64,000 nucleotides of DNA, taken from Phlebiopsis flavidoalba. Taxonomy: Eukaryota > Basidiomycota > Agaricomycetes > Polyporales > Phanerochaetaceae. A program made the translations under genes and the position numbers. Of this stretch, positions 1 through 13,399 are shown one piece after another (the stretch's first letter is position 1; each line of letters starts with the position of its first letter). Location: the NCBI GenBank assembly GCA_035772785.1, contig JAOCPU010000093.1:1-64000 (forward strand), read 5' to 3'. The notes beneath the pieces were generated by a model. The model was not told the origin of the DNA, did not search any database, and worked only from the letters and a program-made list of their open reading frames with translations.

Positions 1-1201
1 ACAATGTGTGCGCTTCGGCATTTGGATCTTATGGTGATGTCTACAAGGGGATGGATCTCGGACAAGTACGTCGCCTTGAAAGCCGTTAGAAACACAGAGT
101 AGTACCGAAGGTGATGATATGTCAGGAACCGAATGAAAAGCAAACCAGGTATGTTCCTCATGTCACCTCTACAATGGACGGTTTTTTGTGAGTCGGCTTT
201 GCTTACGATCAGTTACCCCCCTGTCAACTGGGCCAGCGCTTTTACCGCGAAGTCATGATACTGCGCGGATTGAGCATCATTACATGTGCTGTCCGCTGGG
301 CGTTGGTTTTACATGTCCCTAATATCCCAACCACAAATGGACATTGTCTCGTCTTGCCATGGTACGACAACGGCAATATATGGCAATACACTCAGAAAAA
401 CATGGCTGGAACCAGGCCCGTTGGGTTATCACGCGTCACGTGAGTGTTGTATATACTCCCCCGAGGCTGAAGGGAATAAGTCTCTCATGGCAACATGTCA
501 TACGACATCAGATGTCGGACATCCTGGCAGGGCTGTCGTATCTTCACGAGCATAATTGTTGTGCATGGCGATCTACATCCCGTACGTGTCCTGATTTCAT
601 CAGTCTGATTTAGACTTAGTAACCGACTTCATGAAAGGGGAACATTTTAATTGATGACGATAACCATGCACGGCTAGCGGATTTCGGATTAGCAAACTTT
701 GCTGACGCCACGGAGATGAGTGCGGCATTCGAGACGAAACCGGGAGCAATGCGCTATGCGGCTCCGGAGATTCTCGAGCCACAGATCATTGGAAGGCAGA
801 CTATTCGCCACACAACAGGAAGCGATATTTATTCTTTTGGTCAACTCTCATGGCAGGTAAGCACTAAAATCTGCCCCACATTCGTGATCGCCATTCGGAA
901 GTAAAAAATCTTCATTAATAATTGATGTTCATACTAGTTGTTCACCGAAACTGTGCCGTTTGAGGGCATCGGCAATGTTGGAGTATTACAAGCAGTCGTT
1001 GGGGGCAAGCATCCCTTACGATCCGCGTCAAAGCGCACAATTCCTGACAGCCTATGGGAGGCGATGGGAAAGCTGTTGGCAGCTGAGACACCAGACGACC
1101 GTCCGACCGCACCCGACTTGGTGAAGAAGCTGGCAAACGAGCAAACCATGAAATCAATAACGGCTGGAGGAACGCAAAACTTTATTTACAACGAACATTA
1201 A
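1..1201 (+). CDS. Protein kinase (TKL-like), 5' end cut by window edge
   Basis: The translated pieces make one kinase domain in order. A glycine-rich loop (AFGSYGDVYKG) lies near 20-55 and the ATP-binding lysine sits in YVALKAVR near 70-95. The N-lobe region LVLPWYDNGNI is at about 350-385. An unusual catalytic loop HGDLHP is near 560-590, ADFGLANFAD (Mg-binding DFG) near 675-710, and AAPEIL (APE) near 757-775. The C-lobe ends PDDRPTAPDLVKKLANE before a stop at 1199-1201. At least three introns fit, the clearest at 857-939 (gtaagc...actag). The frame changes after the glycine loop and around the catalytic loop, so the gene is broken or mis-sequenced. HGDLHP replaces the usual HRDL but keeps the catalytic Asp. 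It probably phosphorylates Ser/Thr; substrate unknown. A tandem paralogue follows at 2290-5075. Confidence 0.75.
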
Positions 1202-2289
1202 CTCTCTGAATGGGTCTTAGGGCTGACAAGCAGTGGATAAGCCACAGATCGTGAATCTTTGTCATGCGGATCGCTACATGAAACAGTTCCAACCCAGGGG
1301 GGATATGACTTTGCATCTGAATGCACTCCAATAATCAAATGGACGTACGAGAAGAAATTTTCATTGATCGCACATCTTCACCCACATGTGTTGTATAAAC
1401 ACACGCTTTCCGAATAGCCGATGAGAAATACACTGTGCTTCCGAGTTGAGTTGGTCTTTGATCTGCTGAACTCTCCGGGCCTGCTCACGCACGATGGCCA
1501 CGTCTCCCGCTTCGTACGCCGTCTTCTCCTCTCTATCAGCCGTATATTACTGGCAGCGTATGCACGCCAGTGGCATACCATAGCACATTGTTTTGAGAGA
1601 CTCGCATCCTATCTAGACTCTAGAGATTGTCCCAATTCTTGTCCACATGCCATGTCGCGCGATAGAGGTACCGAGGTCCCGACTCCCTCCTGATCCGTTC
1701 GAGAAATTCGAATGTTAATAAGATCATCTGCACTCCGGCGCAAACTTTCACGCGGGCACACGAGGCTTCAACTCGAGTCAAAATTCGAGAACATATCCAA
1801 CGTCGTTGATGCTTAGACGCCTTCAACCACCGCCCTAGGGAACATGACGCGGATCCTCAGAAGGACGGGGCGCAGTCAAGTTCATTCAAACGTAGGTTCA
1901 TTATGACTATGTGCTTTGTATCAAGTACAGTTTTTCGTCCAGTAGGTCTACGTCTCTGCAAACTTTGTGTTCAGATGCACAATGGCATGGCACCGTGTGA
2001 ATCATCGCACGTGGTCAATGAGGACCATGACGGCTCCGCGGCATGAGTCGCACATCGCCACATTCCTTGACAATAAGTTTGCACATTGCCGCACGCCTTA
2101 TATCTCGAATCAACTGCCGACTTCTTTCATACTCCTATCCGAGTCCGGTCCCGCAGCTGAAGGCGCACACTTGCATGTTTGAGAAACTCCGAAACCCGAA
2201 TGATCACAAGCCCGACTCATCTGGACCCTGAAGACCCGCATCCGAGTCTGGTACACTCCGAGCTCACTCTTGAACCAGCGGAAAAGATC
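1202..2289. other. Intergenic between kinase copies; possible antisense fragment
   Basis: I see no conserved domain. On the minus strand at about 1600-1400 a charged, helical-looking stretch (AIVREQARRVQQIKDQLNSE) reads through without stops, preceded near 1640 by RATWHVDKNWDN. It could be the remnant of a coiled-coil gene, but no start, intron or family can be supported. Confidence 0.3.
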
Positions 2290-5075
2290 GTAAATGAGGA
2301 TTCACCCAGCGTTTAGAGCTCATGACATTCCCGTATTCTCAGCAAACTCCACGTCAGGCTCGTCCTCGTCAAAATCTCTCACGGCGGGATCATCCTCGTC
2401 GAAATCATTCACGCCATCTTATGGCTCCAAGTTTATTGAGCGGCAAAGAAAAAGTTTTTTTCAAATGATCATATTGAGGACATACCGCGGCTGTTCTTAT
2501 GCCTGAGGTTTGTCTTGGTCAGTACAGTCTGACCTGATCATCTACTGACGATATATTAGACTTTTTGTATGCACTGGACTCGAGGATTCACTACTAAAAA
2601 GTAAAACCAATGAGAGACATTATGGGAAAAATTGGTGGGCCTAGAAAAACGTCTCTTCACTTGGGTTTCCAAGATTTTGCGTTCTAGCGGGGCGAAAAGA
2701 GAGTTAACCTCTCAGGAGCTCGCCATGTTATTTGCGCTCCACAGCACGTTAATTCAACTTGATCAAATTAAGGACGAAATTGAAGAATCTAGCGGCGGGT
2801 CCTCAGGCATTCGCGGGTTCATGGGGGGGGGGGGGGGGGAGTACTCTGGAAGGGTAGGGGGGGGTGGAGGTGGGGGGCGATCCATGGCTATCAGGACCGA
2901 GGGCTGGTAACGGAGGATGGCCGTCGCTCCGTACCCGTACGATGCGAGGGCAACAAATGCATTCAAAGTATGTGTCATAGTTGACTTAATCATCGACAGG
3001 CGGCGTATGAGATGAATCGTGTCATACTATCCAGATAATGGTCGATATTGCGCTTAAGCGTCCGTCTCCAGAGCGTGAGCTGCCTGACCGATCAACGTAA
3101 GCACATTCCGCCACCAGTCCCTAGCCGTTCGTGATCTGATCTCAAACATAGTTTTGCAATAGGACGCGGTGATAGAGGTGAGCGACTCAATGAGACGAAT
3201 GATTCATGAAGTGAATGTCAATTCATCTCAGATAATCTACGAGACTTAAACCGTGACTCGGATACCGTCCAAGAGCTTTCTACTAGCACCACAAGCTACC
3301 GCAGCTCAGACGAGCTGAGCCGAAGCGCATCTATGGAAACCCTTGGATATTCGAAGCGACGAACCAGCAGATGAGGATATACTATCTAAGACACCTTCCG
3401 AGCCAGAAGACGCGCGAAAAACTACCAGACGTATCTGAGGCATGTGAACAGTTTCTCGCACGTATGACAAGACTCTCAAACTCATGTTATTGACGATTTA
3501 GTTGGTAGAGGTTATAAACAGTATCTATGGACCGGGGGACGTCTAGAAACCTTGCAGTACGAAGACAATCATCTCCTCTGGTGTCTGGAGCGAATGCTAC
3601 ACTTGATACAAATGCAGCATGACATAGACGAAACCCGCTCTCTTCAAGGTAGCAGCACACGATAAATTGACCTTCATCCTGAACTTCCTCGACGAGGCAT
3701 GTACTTATCCGCTTGGTTATTACTTAGGCATTTGGCAAGGAAAAACTGAACAATGATATAGGTTTTGATGAAACTGCTGACAGCAGCTGAGAAAACGGCG
3801 AAATGGTACTCACGCAAATGCATCAACAAAACTTGTACATTCCCTGCGCCGAATTGTGGTCCGGCTTTCGGAGCACCTTTGTCAAGTACCCGAACGCTGT
3901 TTTCATCGCCGGCATCATGCAATTAAGATGGTTGCGTTTCACGCCTCTGGAGGTTATGCTAATGTATTCAAGGGGGTGGTCTCGAACACAACAGATGTTG
4001 CCTTGAAAGCTGTTAAGATGACCGAAGACCGAGGCGATGATATGTCAGGACCAAATGAAGTAAATCAGGCATGTTCCCCATGCTACCGCAATTACGCACT
4101 CATCCCGTGATTTTGGCCACTGCCTACCTTGGCAATTGACAGCGCTTTTATCGCGAAGTCATGATCCTGCGCGGTTGATGCATGGTCGCATCTGCTGTCC
4201 ACTGGGCGTTGGGTTGAATGTTCCCGAGATACCTAATTTGAATGAGATCTGTCTTGTCTTGCCATGGTACCAGAACGGCAATATACAGCAATACAATCAA
4301 ACACACGGCTGGAATCAGGACACTACCACACGCCATGTGAGAATTTTGCATATATTTACCCGTTAGACCTAATAAGCTCATTGAGGTGAACTCCATGACC
4401 GACAGATATTGGAAATCCTAGAAGGCTTGGCGTATCTCCACCAGAACCAAACATTGCACGCATGTGGTGATCTACATCTACACCCTGTATGCTTTATCGT
4501 GGTTAGCTTCCCACGCTCAATTTATGACTTTTTGTATGTGTACCTTGATAGAGGAACATCCTAATCGACGACGAAATCCACACACGGCTGGCAGATTTTG
4601 GATTAGCAAACTTTGCGGACGCCTCTGGGACGAGCGCCGCATTCCAGACGACACCGGGAGTGATCCGTTTCATGGCACCAGAGATCTTTAGATCCAAAGC
4701 TCATTGGAAGAGGAAACCATGGCCCATACCAAAGAAAGCGATATTTATTCCCTTTGGCCAAGCTTTCATGGCAGGTACGATGACCAAACTCATTCTCCGC
4801 TCCTGAGAGAAAAGGGTCTCACTCACAATTATTTCTACTAGCTGTTCACTGAAACCATTGCCGTTGCCCAATTGCCTCAATGCTTTCCAAGCCCTGGGAG
4901 TCCATTCGAGATGGCAAACATCCTCTACGATCGGGAGTCAAAGCGCGCCATTCCGGATAACCTATGGGAGATGATGGAAAAGCTGCTGGCGGCTGAGACC
5001 CAAGGATCGCCCTACCGCGTCTGATTTCTTGAAAATTCTGGCGACCAAAAAACCCGCCAGTCAATGACGGTCGCC
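2290..5075 (+). pseudogene. Second kinase copy with N-terminal helical region, decayed
   Basis: A helical N-terminal segment (EKRLFTWVSKILRSS; LIQLDQIKDEIEE) lies at 2640-2800 and is broken by a 17-nt G run. A Ser-rich linker (SSDELSRSASMETLGYSK) follows near 3310-3360. The kinase domain starts near 3925 (FHASGGYANVFKG) with the lysine in DVALKAVK. It continues through LVLPWYQNGNI (about 4255-4290), GDLHLHP (about 4470-4490), LADFGLANFAD (about 4590-4620) and MAPEI (about 4673-4688), to KRAIPDNLWEMMEKLLAAE (about 4935-4995). An intron before the LFTE segment (4774-4842, gtacga...actag) matches the position of the intron in the first copy, so the two are tandem duplicates. Frameshifts interrupt the N-lobe, the catalytic loop, the region after APE, and the C-terminus. 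Joining the N-terminal helical part to the kinase is an inference from order and spacing. Confidence 0.65.
2823..2876. repeat. G-run cluster (17 G, then shorter runs)
   Basis: Seventeen consecutive G at 2823-2839, followed by G-rich sequence up to about 2876. It sits directly after the helical N-terminal coding segment of the second kinase copy. It would encode poly-Gly if translated, so it is either an expansion or a sequence artefact. Confidence 0.9.
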
Positions 5076-8000
5076 TGGAAGTAAACCCTTCACGTACGCA
5101 GGCACAAGGGCCATGTATGAGTAGAGGCTGACACGAAACTCAGGAACAGCATTCTAACTGCAAGCTTCGAGCAGTCGTCGCGCAGGTGGCCTGACGATTT
5201 AACTCCTCTGAACGAGATCTGAGTGTAAGCCTTTTATTAGATGGGTGTGCGTGGAGGCTTCGCTGTCGGTCGGAAAGGTCACCGCGCGTTTTAATACTGT
5301 TGTATCAACATGTAGATTTCCCGAATAACCCCAAACCTATGAACAAACCATACACTGCTACATCCTTCTACGAGTACAAACTAAACACACTAAGTCGGAA
5401 GTGATGATACAGTTTCCGTCACAACTGATCCGATTTCGCTACACCAAGCAGCGGTCTGCTCCGCGACAGGCGGCGGAGAAACACTTCTAGGCCTGGAGCG
5501 GGCCTTGCCCCAAAAGTCTGGCGATTCCCAGCAGCGTTCTCCCCCGCATGTGACGCGCGGTCCTCGCTGAGACGACGCAGATCGTCTCGCCACAGAGCGC
5601 GACTCGCGCTCCTCGTAGATCGTGCCCATCGCGAACTGATGCTGTGCCCAGCGCCATCCGGCTATCAAGCGCACGCTTGAGCTACCTCCTCGCGTGCCTC
5701 ACCCGACTGCGAGCCGTCGACGGAGGCAGGACCCTGGACTGCGAGAGCACAGCGGTCGATGATGGAGCTATGGTCGGTCAGTGCGCGTCGCGCGGCGCTG
5801 GTTGGACCCAGAGTCTTGAAGTTGACGGCGCACGGTCTTTGAGGGCGCCGCTGTGCTGTACTATAATGAACGCTAGTCGCGCAGTATAGCCGAGCGCGAG
5901 GTACGAGAGGCGAATAGGCTGTCGCTGTATGCAGCACTGGGGGCGGGGGGCGATAGCGAGCAGAACCCATCGTCAGTGGTTGTTCCCCCCGTCTCACGAT
6001 CGAGTGCTTGGAACTAAACAGTGTCATCAGCATATTGCAAAAGATTGGAAAGAAATCGGCGCGGCTTACTGCCTGGGTGAGCGCCTCCAACCTCGAGTCC
6101 CACCTCCTGCGACGCTTGTTTTTGGCCTAGTGACGATGAACGAGGGATGATACTCGAGATGCCAGCAAAATCATCCTTTGTCATCGTCGTCCTCGTGTCA
6201 AAACCAATCCTCCTCGTCATCCTCCTCCTCTTCAGCTACTATGACCCATATTTGCTTCACCCCAACCCCGCGTGACCAGTTTACGGCCCACATTCTGTAC
6301 AAAGCGGTCCACAAAACAAATGGTTCTCTTCGCCGCCGTCTCATCGCCCCGAAGGACGGCCTCGGGGGCTCGTGTCCATCGGCTGCGTGCTCTCTCCACC
6401 CGCGGGGCGGCTGTAGGCCTTGACCCCTGCGGCGCGCCAGGGGCACGCGCAGGTTACGCTGCGGCGTTGATCCTTGCGATCGCAGGTGCTTGCGGCCCGC
6501 GGCATACCCAGGGGCGGGCAGCGGTGATCGGAGCTTTTTGTAGCGCGAACTGGGGCTCGTGGCTGGGGCTGGAGCGCATGCTGATGTTCGAGTCGCCCGT
6601 GGCGGCGCGGCACTGGCTGGTAGAGGAACGCCCAGGGGTTGTAGCCCCGCGCCGGGGAAGGGCGTTCGCGTGAGGGCCGATGAGAAGGTCGTGTCACAGA
6701 AGGGCGGCGCGAGCCCTGTTTATTTTGCTTGAGCGCGTCGTAGCATGTGCAATCTGCCATCGCGAGCCTGCTACGCGCACCCAGCCGCAGGGCGAGTTCG
6801 GGTCGTACGTCGAGGACGGCGCGTTCTGTTGCTGCCCGAGTGAGGGCCGTGCGCCTGATGTGCGTGAAGGGGTAGGGGTATGGGGACCCCTATTTTTTGG
6901 CGCGGCTCCGATGTCGCTTGGCATCGCCGAAAGAGCGCGACTCGACCGGCGCGAGGGCGCCGCCGTGTGCGGTGAGGAGGCGTAGGCGGCGATAGTGCCA
7001 TTTGTCGCAACCCTGGACGTCAACACCCCAGCTCGGCGTGGGAACAGGAGATTGGCACAAGCAAGAACGTCTGAGAGATACGAGAGGCGGGATTGTCGAA
7101 AACACACCCTTGAGAGCCTCAAAAGTGCCGGTGAAAGGGAGAAGGCTCCTGGGATGTGTTGTGGAATGGGGACGATCGCCGTTGATGTGCAGCGGATCGG
7201 GGGCGGTTTGAGCGGTATCGACACGACGCAAGGAGGGTTGGATCGGTCTTTGTACGTTTACCTACCGCTCGGTCCTGGCCGTTCACGCGGTTGTTGTTCA
7301 TCGCTCTTTGTTCTCCGAACAACCGCCGTGGCTAAAACGTACGCATACCGAGACTGATCGGTGCAGCACCATGATCCAGAGCGTAACTTGCGAGGAACCG
7401 TCTTCTGGTTCTCATATCGACACCGAAGATTACTGGCCAGTAGCGTGTGCTTGTATGAAGTCCCGACGTAGGGAGAAGTAACGCCGTCATACTCGACGCT
7501 CGCTAGGAAGGCTGGTGGATGGAGAGCGGGGCCGTGAAACCAGAGCATCGACTTCTCGCTCTGTTCTGCTGAAGATGATCCTGTGCTCCTCACTCAACCG
7601 TCCTCTTCATCAGTCCATCGTCTCAGGTGTGCTCGGACAGTCTGCCACCGATGCTCTCGACGCCCCATCATACCGCTGCACATTGCCACTATCTCGACCG
7701 CCTACAAGTCATGCACCCCGACAAATTGGAACCTCCATGTGAGTATGCCGGTGGAGCGAAATCTTACGGTACTCTGTCCTCCTGCTCCGTGTAGTCCTGC
7801 CCCGCCATCACACCTACCTCCAGACTTCCCTCCTGCTACCGCCCGCCCAAGCCGCACGATCAGCCACAACGAGAGCCCGACGCTCGTGGGGCCGCTTGTT
7901 CCGAAGTCGGCTGGTGCGTCACGATCGAGCATAGTGCTGCGGGTCCGCGGACGGTCGGGGACAGGCTGTGCGAGGACGCGGGACTGCGGCTGGTGTGGCC

Positions 8001-9800
8001 GCCTGAGAAGCTAGGCATTACGAGTCGGGAATAGTACTGGGTGTAGGCCGCCGACCGCGTCGCCGGGAGACCCGCCATGGGCCGCTGTGCTGAAGACGGG
8101 GGCGAGCGCGTGGGGGGGGGGGGGGGCAGGTATACTCAGGCCTGTCCGCTTGCTCGAGCCGGACCCCACCCTGTGCGCGCCGCGGCGCTGTTGCCCGGAC
8201 AAATTGTCGAGCTCATCGTCGTCGAACCACGCTCGCTGCGCGTCCCTTACCCGGGATCGTTCTGCGCACGTCTTCTGCGTCTACACCTACTCTCTGGAGC
8301 GTCCTGAACCAGCACTCTTTGGGCCGCAGCTGTCCTCGGCTCCTTCCGGGCTCGCTCGGGGGTCGCCCCAGCACGTTTGTAAACCGCTTCAGCCGGCGCG
8401 TCCATGGTCTGCCGTGGTGATGCAAGGTGCAGGAATGCTGGTTGGAGGGCTGCGCCCGCACGGGGTTAGGCGGACGACTGGAGGTCCACCGAGCAGATGG
8501 GCACCTGCTGAAGCACCTGGTCGGTCACGCTACGATGGTCGCGACAATGAACGCGTCTTTCGGTGATATCTGACAAATTTGTTCATCCACGACGGTCGTG
8601 GTACTGAGCAAGAAACTGTGGCGGTCGCTTGCCGGTGGGGATATGCGGTTATAGCAACCGAGGGCTGGCTCGTGCGCGGCGATGCTGGGCTGGGCACGGG
8701 AGCGGAGTCTGGCGCGAGCTGCTGGCCACGGCAGGGAGTGATCGTGTGTGTTCACAGCAACGGCTGTGTGTGGCGAGCACCCTACACGCTCGTGTGTGTG
8801 GTGCGTTCTCCGCTCGGTTGCGCCATGTTGAGAACGGGGTTGACAAGACTTGACGGCGCGCGGCGGGGGACGTATGCGGCAGCTGCTGGTGTGGTGGATC
8901 GGCGCGAAGGGAGTGAGCCCGTGCGAGCAGTGGGGCTGCGGTTGAGATTATGTGTCTGGCTCGTGAGAGAACCCGAGAGGATTGTCCGACAGAGGAACAA
9001 TAGGCATTTAGTTTGCTTTGTATGGCCCTGCGTGCCGTTCGCGGAATGACAGGCGACGGTGTGTGCGTCTCGGCGGGGGCGATGTTGCTTGCATGGGACC
9101 TTATTTGGGACAACGGAGGCAGAAGGTCAGCGTTCGTCTGCGAGCGTACGTACGACGAGACGGCGAGAATCCCGGGAGAGATCTGCCCCTAGGGGTAAGC
9201 TCAGATAGGGACCGGTTCTACCGCAGAGTCCTCTGCTCCAACTCCTCTCTGCCTTCGCACGCACGGTTATCAGGACCATCCGGGGAAAGGAGTGGATTTT
9301 CAATGAGACTCAGCCGGCGAGCCAACTCAATCTGTAGCGGTCGATCCTGGCTCAGATCCATGGGGCTAACTGACGAGCTTCTCGTCTGTGCATGTCCCAA
9401 TACGAACAAAGGACGCCAACGCGAGGACGGCGCCGGTGCAGATCTGACATGAGCGTGTGAGGCAGTGGACATCACCCTGAGTGGCAGGCAATATTTTGCG
9501 CTGGGTTTTTCGTATGTGTCGCAACTGGGGATTGCTACTGGACATGCTCCGGTGGGACTGAAAATCTGCTTAGGATGGTCGCGCGATGGAGGACTACAAG
9601 CGTGGCGAGCTGGGCGAGCGCAGTCAAGAGGATGGGATAAGAGATGTTGAACTCATAGATGATGGCAAGCCTTTGTACTCGCGTTTCCAACGTGGCCTTT
9701 GGCGCAAAAGAAGATATCGCCTCGCAGAGACCGTGTTGAACTGGCTGGATGAAAACGAGATATACCACGCGAAAGGCAAGTTGCCTCGAGGCTGATTACC
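5076..9800. other. GC-rich region without a recognisable gene
   Basis: Base composition rises sharply after about 5400. Open frames occur on both strands at once, as expected from GC-rich sequence with few stops. None shows a conserved domain, plausible intron structure or sustained homology to a family I know. A 15-nt G run lies at 8112-8126. This could be decayed repeats or genes too frameshifted to read. Confidence 0.5.
8112..8126. repeat. 15-nt poly-G run
   Basis: Fifteen uninterrupted G inside GC-rich DNA with no supported gene. Confidence 0.9.
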
Positions 9801-10800
9801 GCTTGCATCCACATTTATCGGACCGGAATAGTCTTTTTCTTTGGCAATGTTCTCTGGAAACAATTTTCGCATTCATCTCCGTCAAGGCCGCGAGGATGTG
9901 GTGCCTAGAAAAGTTGGGACGAGTGAAGTACAAGGATGGCGTTTGTGGTCGTAGTGGTTGGAGGGAGAGCTACAATAACACTCGCGTTCTATTCCTAGCA
10001 ATACTCGTCAGTAGACAACTGTAATGAGACGGAGTGGAGGCCGTTGCGGAGTTTGAACATCCAGTATACGGCAACAATTTGACTCACTCCCGGCATTCAA
10101 AGGTAGATAAGTAGGAGGCTTGTTTCAATTGAAGTCCTTCTCCCGGGGTCTTATCACCAAGTCGCGTTGCGCATGCTGTCCTTCGAAGTTCAGGTTCCTG
10201 CTCGTTATATCGCTTGGGAATTCTCTGAGGTGGCTATGATCTTCTTTTGTCATTTTAGTACGCGAAGAACGGAGTGCGACTTTCTCTGAATATACTTAAA
10301 CAAAGCCAGAGGGGACAAAGTCAGGACCCCAAGCACACTGATGCGTACTCTCCCATCCTATAACGCACCACAGTGGAAGGCGGTGGATTGACCAAACATT
10401 ATCGGCTAATGACCACTTTCAAAACGACGCCTCAGATGAATTAGCTATTAAGACTATTCGCAAGAGCGCCGAGCAAACTGTGTATTGAAGCCAGGTGACA
10501 GGGGCGCTGAGCTGAGGCGCCCCCGACATTCAAATCCGTTTCCTCCACATAAACCAAGCGACGAAGCACCGAAAAATCTGAGGTCTCTCCCTGAGCGTCG
10601 GGGTCACAACGGTGGGGGGGAATTAAGATCTCCCCGCTCTCGATGAAGCACTCTGGGGGCGGGCTACCTTATGCACACACCTCTCCGTCCCGTCCCCACC
10701 AGCGTTCGCTAGTCTGAGTCACGCAAGAGATCATTTCTGTGCTTTTCTCTTTGATCTTCGCGCGTTGACGTCAGTGGCGGCGGCTGGCCGCCGCGGCCGA
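9801..10800. other. Intergenic, nothing recognised
   Basis: Mixed-composition sequence with stops in all frames. I found no domain, repeat pair or RNA gene. Confidence 0.5.
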
Positions 10801-11003
10801 TCGGCAGCTTTATGGGTCATCCAGGCCGACTGCTGACCATGATGCCGGAAACATGCACGCTGGCTGGCATCAGACAGTCGCGCCGTTTTTGCTTTGGCTC
10901 ATGGAGCTGGTTGCGGTCAGCTGTCTGCACACGTGTGTGCAGTGGTTGTGTGTGCCTCGGCGACGGAAGAAAAGCCGTGATGCTGGTCGCTCTGAGGACG
11001 CGA

Positions 11004-11029
11004 GGGGGGGGGGGGGGGGGGAGGGGGGG
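11004..11029. repeat. Poly-G run (18 G, A, 7 G)
   Basis: Eighteen G, one A, then seven G, followed by alternating GC. Confidence 0.9.
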
Positions 11030-12746
11030 CGCGCGCGGCGTGGCGGAATCTGGTTCCACTTCCAGCAAAAGGTGCTGTGGAGAATGGAGCGACGCGTGTA
11101 TGGTAAATTGCATAAAGTACATATGGTACAGGTGCTGCAGGCTGGTGGCCTGCCTGGGGTCATCAAACGACATCGTCTACATGAAACCGACATTGGGCAT
11201 AAACGAGCCCGACAAAGCGGCGGACCCCGAGCGTCGTTGCTGGGACGTCTGCTGTTAAAGAAACACGTCGATCCGCGTCGCGTGCTCAGACAGGCATGGG
11301 CCGCACGCCGTGTTCTTTGGCGGTAAGCGCGGCGGCGGATGGTGGGATCAAACGGCACGTGCGTGGCTACGAAAAGGCACTACAGGGCGGCGACCAGCAG
11401 CGAGGGCAAAGGTGCGGATGCGTCCGTCCGGCAAGCCGGCGGGAGCAATTGGGTACATGCGCGCTTTGCGCCAGAAAAGTTTCGTCCGTCTTTGACTTTG
11501 CCATCGGAGGCACTCCCTAATCGGGCGCGCGTCCGGGATATATGGGTGCTGGTGTCGTACCCTATGTCCAGAAGTAACAGGGACTCGTCGCCGTCGGTCG
11601 CTTTGGGAAGCGCGCTCCCTTTCTGACGTCGAACATGGAGCCGTCGTGCTTGAGGAGACCCGTGAAGCCGAGGCCGATGAACGAGCATCGAGTCCGGGCG
11701 GTGGGTCGAGCGCGGTGGTTGCGTAGCGGCATCGGGGTGTTATTCGGCTTACCATGTGCGCAAGAGGACGGACTCGAGAGCGACGAGGGAAGGGTTTCGT
11801 CGAGCAGATAGAGGGCGTGTCGGGGGAGAGTAGTAAAACAGGATAGGCGAGTCGAAGCGGGGTACCGACGACATGCGGGTGGGGCGAGGGATGGCGGCGA
11901 GTACAGGCCCGCCCTCGAGGGCATCAGGGGGGGGAGTAAGCGCAGGTATCGGAACTCTTCAATGGACGCCTGGCAAGTTGCCTTTCGATTGGAGAAGCCT
12001 GGGAGTACGACTTTCGCCTGGAGCGAGAGACGGGAACATGAGGTGAGAGACAGACATCGTGAAGTGTTGTAACGAAAGAGTGTTGATTCCAAGCAAGTGA
12101 AATGTGGCTTGAGTGTCGTCGTACAGAGGGCCCAGAAAGGCCAAGACGAGAGACAGAGCGCTGCTGGCAGTGAGGGGTGAGAGATGTCGAATGTCAGAGA
12201 TTGCTTACCGCAGGACAGTATTAATATGGCGGGCTGGGGCTGACATCAGCGGCTGGCATAGCTGTGCTGAATATCAAATCAATCCAGATTGAAATGACGC
12301 GCCACTTTTACGTTAGGTTAAGCACGTGAACAGTTCAAAAATTCCAAGTGTTGGAAATGGCTGCGGCATGTCGTTGCTTGAAGGCTTGCAAGTCCCAGGC
12401 GTGATGGACAGTCGAATGACGAAGAGGGATGGCGGGCGGTGCGGGCTTCGTGGCCGTCGGGGCCGGTGCAATCTAATTATTTGGTGATAAGATTTACATC
12501 GGGGATTGGAGTTGGGTGGGTCGATAAGCATAGAAAATGGTGAAGAGAAACCCTTGGCTCCATGATATATTTCACCTCCGTTGTGAGGGCGATTGGGGCC
12601 GAAAGTGAGGCTCTTGCGTTTCGCTGCTCTGTTGGCCCAAACATCTGGTGTCGCTCGGTCTCCGCGCGCAAGGCGCAGAAAATTGGTATAAATCCTTGTG
12701 CTCGTTCTTCATCAGCCGCGTTGAAACAATCCCAAATGGCGTTCTG

Positions 12747-12762
12747 CCCCCCCCCCCCCCCC
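12747..12762. repeat. 16-nt poly-C run
   Basis: Sixteen C on the plus strand (G on minus), in sequence with no supported gene. Confidence 0.9.
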
Positions 12763-13399
12763 AGTCGTACAGGAAGCCATACAAGAGGTGTGTGGTCTGC
12801 TCTGCGGCAAGATGTCTTTGTACTCCTCGCTCACACGCTTTCTGTGCTGTTGTGCGTCAAGATCCTCATACCGCTCTTACTCTTCCGTCGTACCACAGCT
12901 CCTCCAGCTCGCCCTTTCCATCCCCGGCTCAGTTTTTTACCCCCGCTAGGCCTCGTCGCGCACACGAGTTTGCGTCGCGACACTCGCCCGTAGGACCAAG
13001 TCACATTGCGCAACATCTGGCACAGGCACGCTAGAAGAGAGGAGTAGGACGAGATGAACGCGCGAGTAAACCCCGAGCTCACGGGGCACCACGCCCACCG
13101 TCAACATCTGCTCCGCCTGCCTGTGACTCCTACACCTGCCACATTTGGCCTCCCCACCCACCCAGGTCACCATCCCGGATCCCAGGACGCAACGCCTCGT
13201 CACGCCCACCGCAGAAGCCCTCCCAGCGCAGACAGTCCTCTTCCTCCTCGCAGCCCGCGCCCCCCTCGACCCGCAGTGTCTCCCGCCGCAACGTCCTCCG
13301 CGCCCTGCTCCCGCCACGCCGCCACGCTCGCGCCACCGCAGGTCGCGCGTCACCTCGCGCTTCATCGCAGCCAGCATCCGCACACCGCAAGCACACGAC

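Larger units (their letters stand above)
10801..13100. other. GC-rich stretch with two long G/C runs, no supported gene
   Basis: Overlapping open frames on both strands have arginine/proline/glycine-biased translations and no domain I recognise. An 18-nt G run (11004-11021) and a 16-nt C run (12747-12762) interrupt it. The segment near 11300-11500 (+) translates to a basic stretch, but nothing identifies it. Confidence 0.45.

Noticed and set aside
5665..9475. Several 100-176 residue frames on both strands in the GC-rich island
   Set aside because: Open frames overlap on opposite strands with low-complexity translations, as expected from few AT-rich stop codons.
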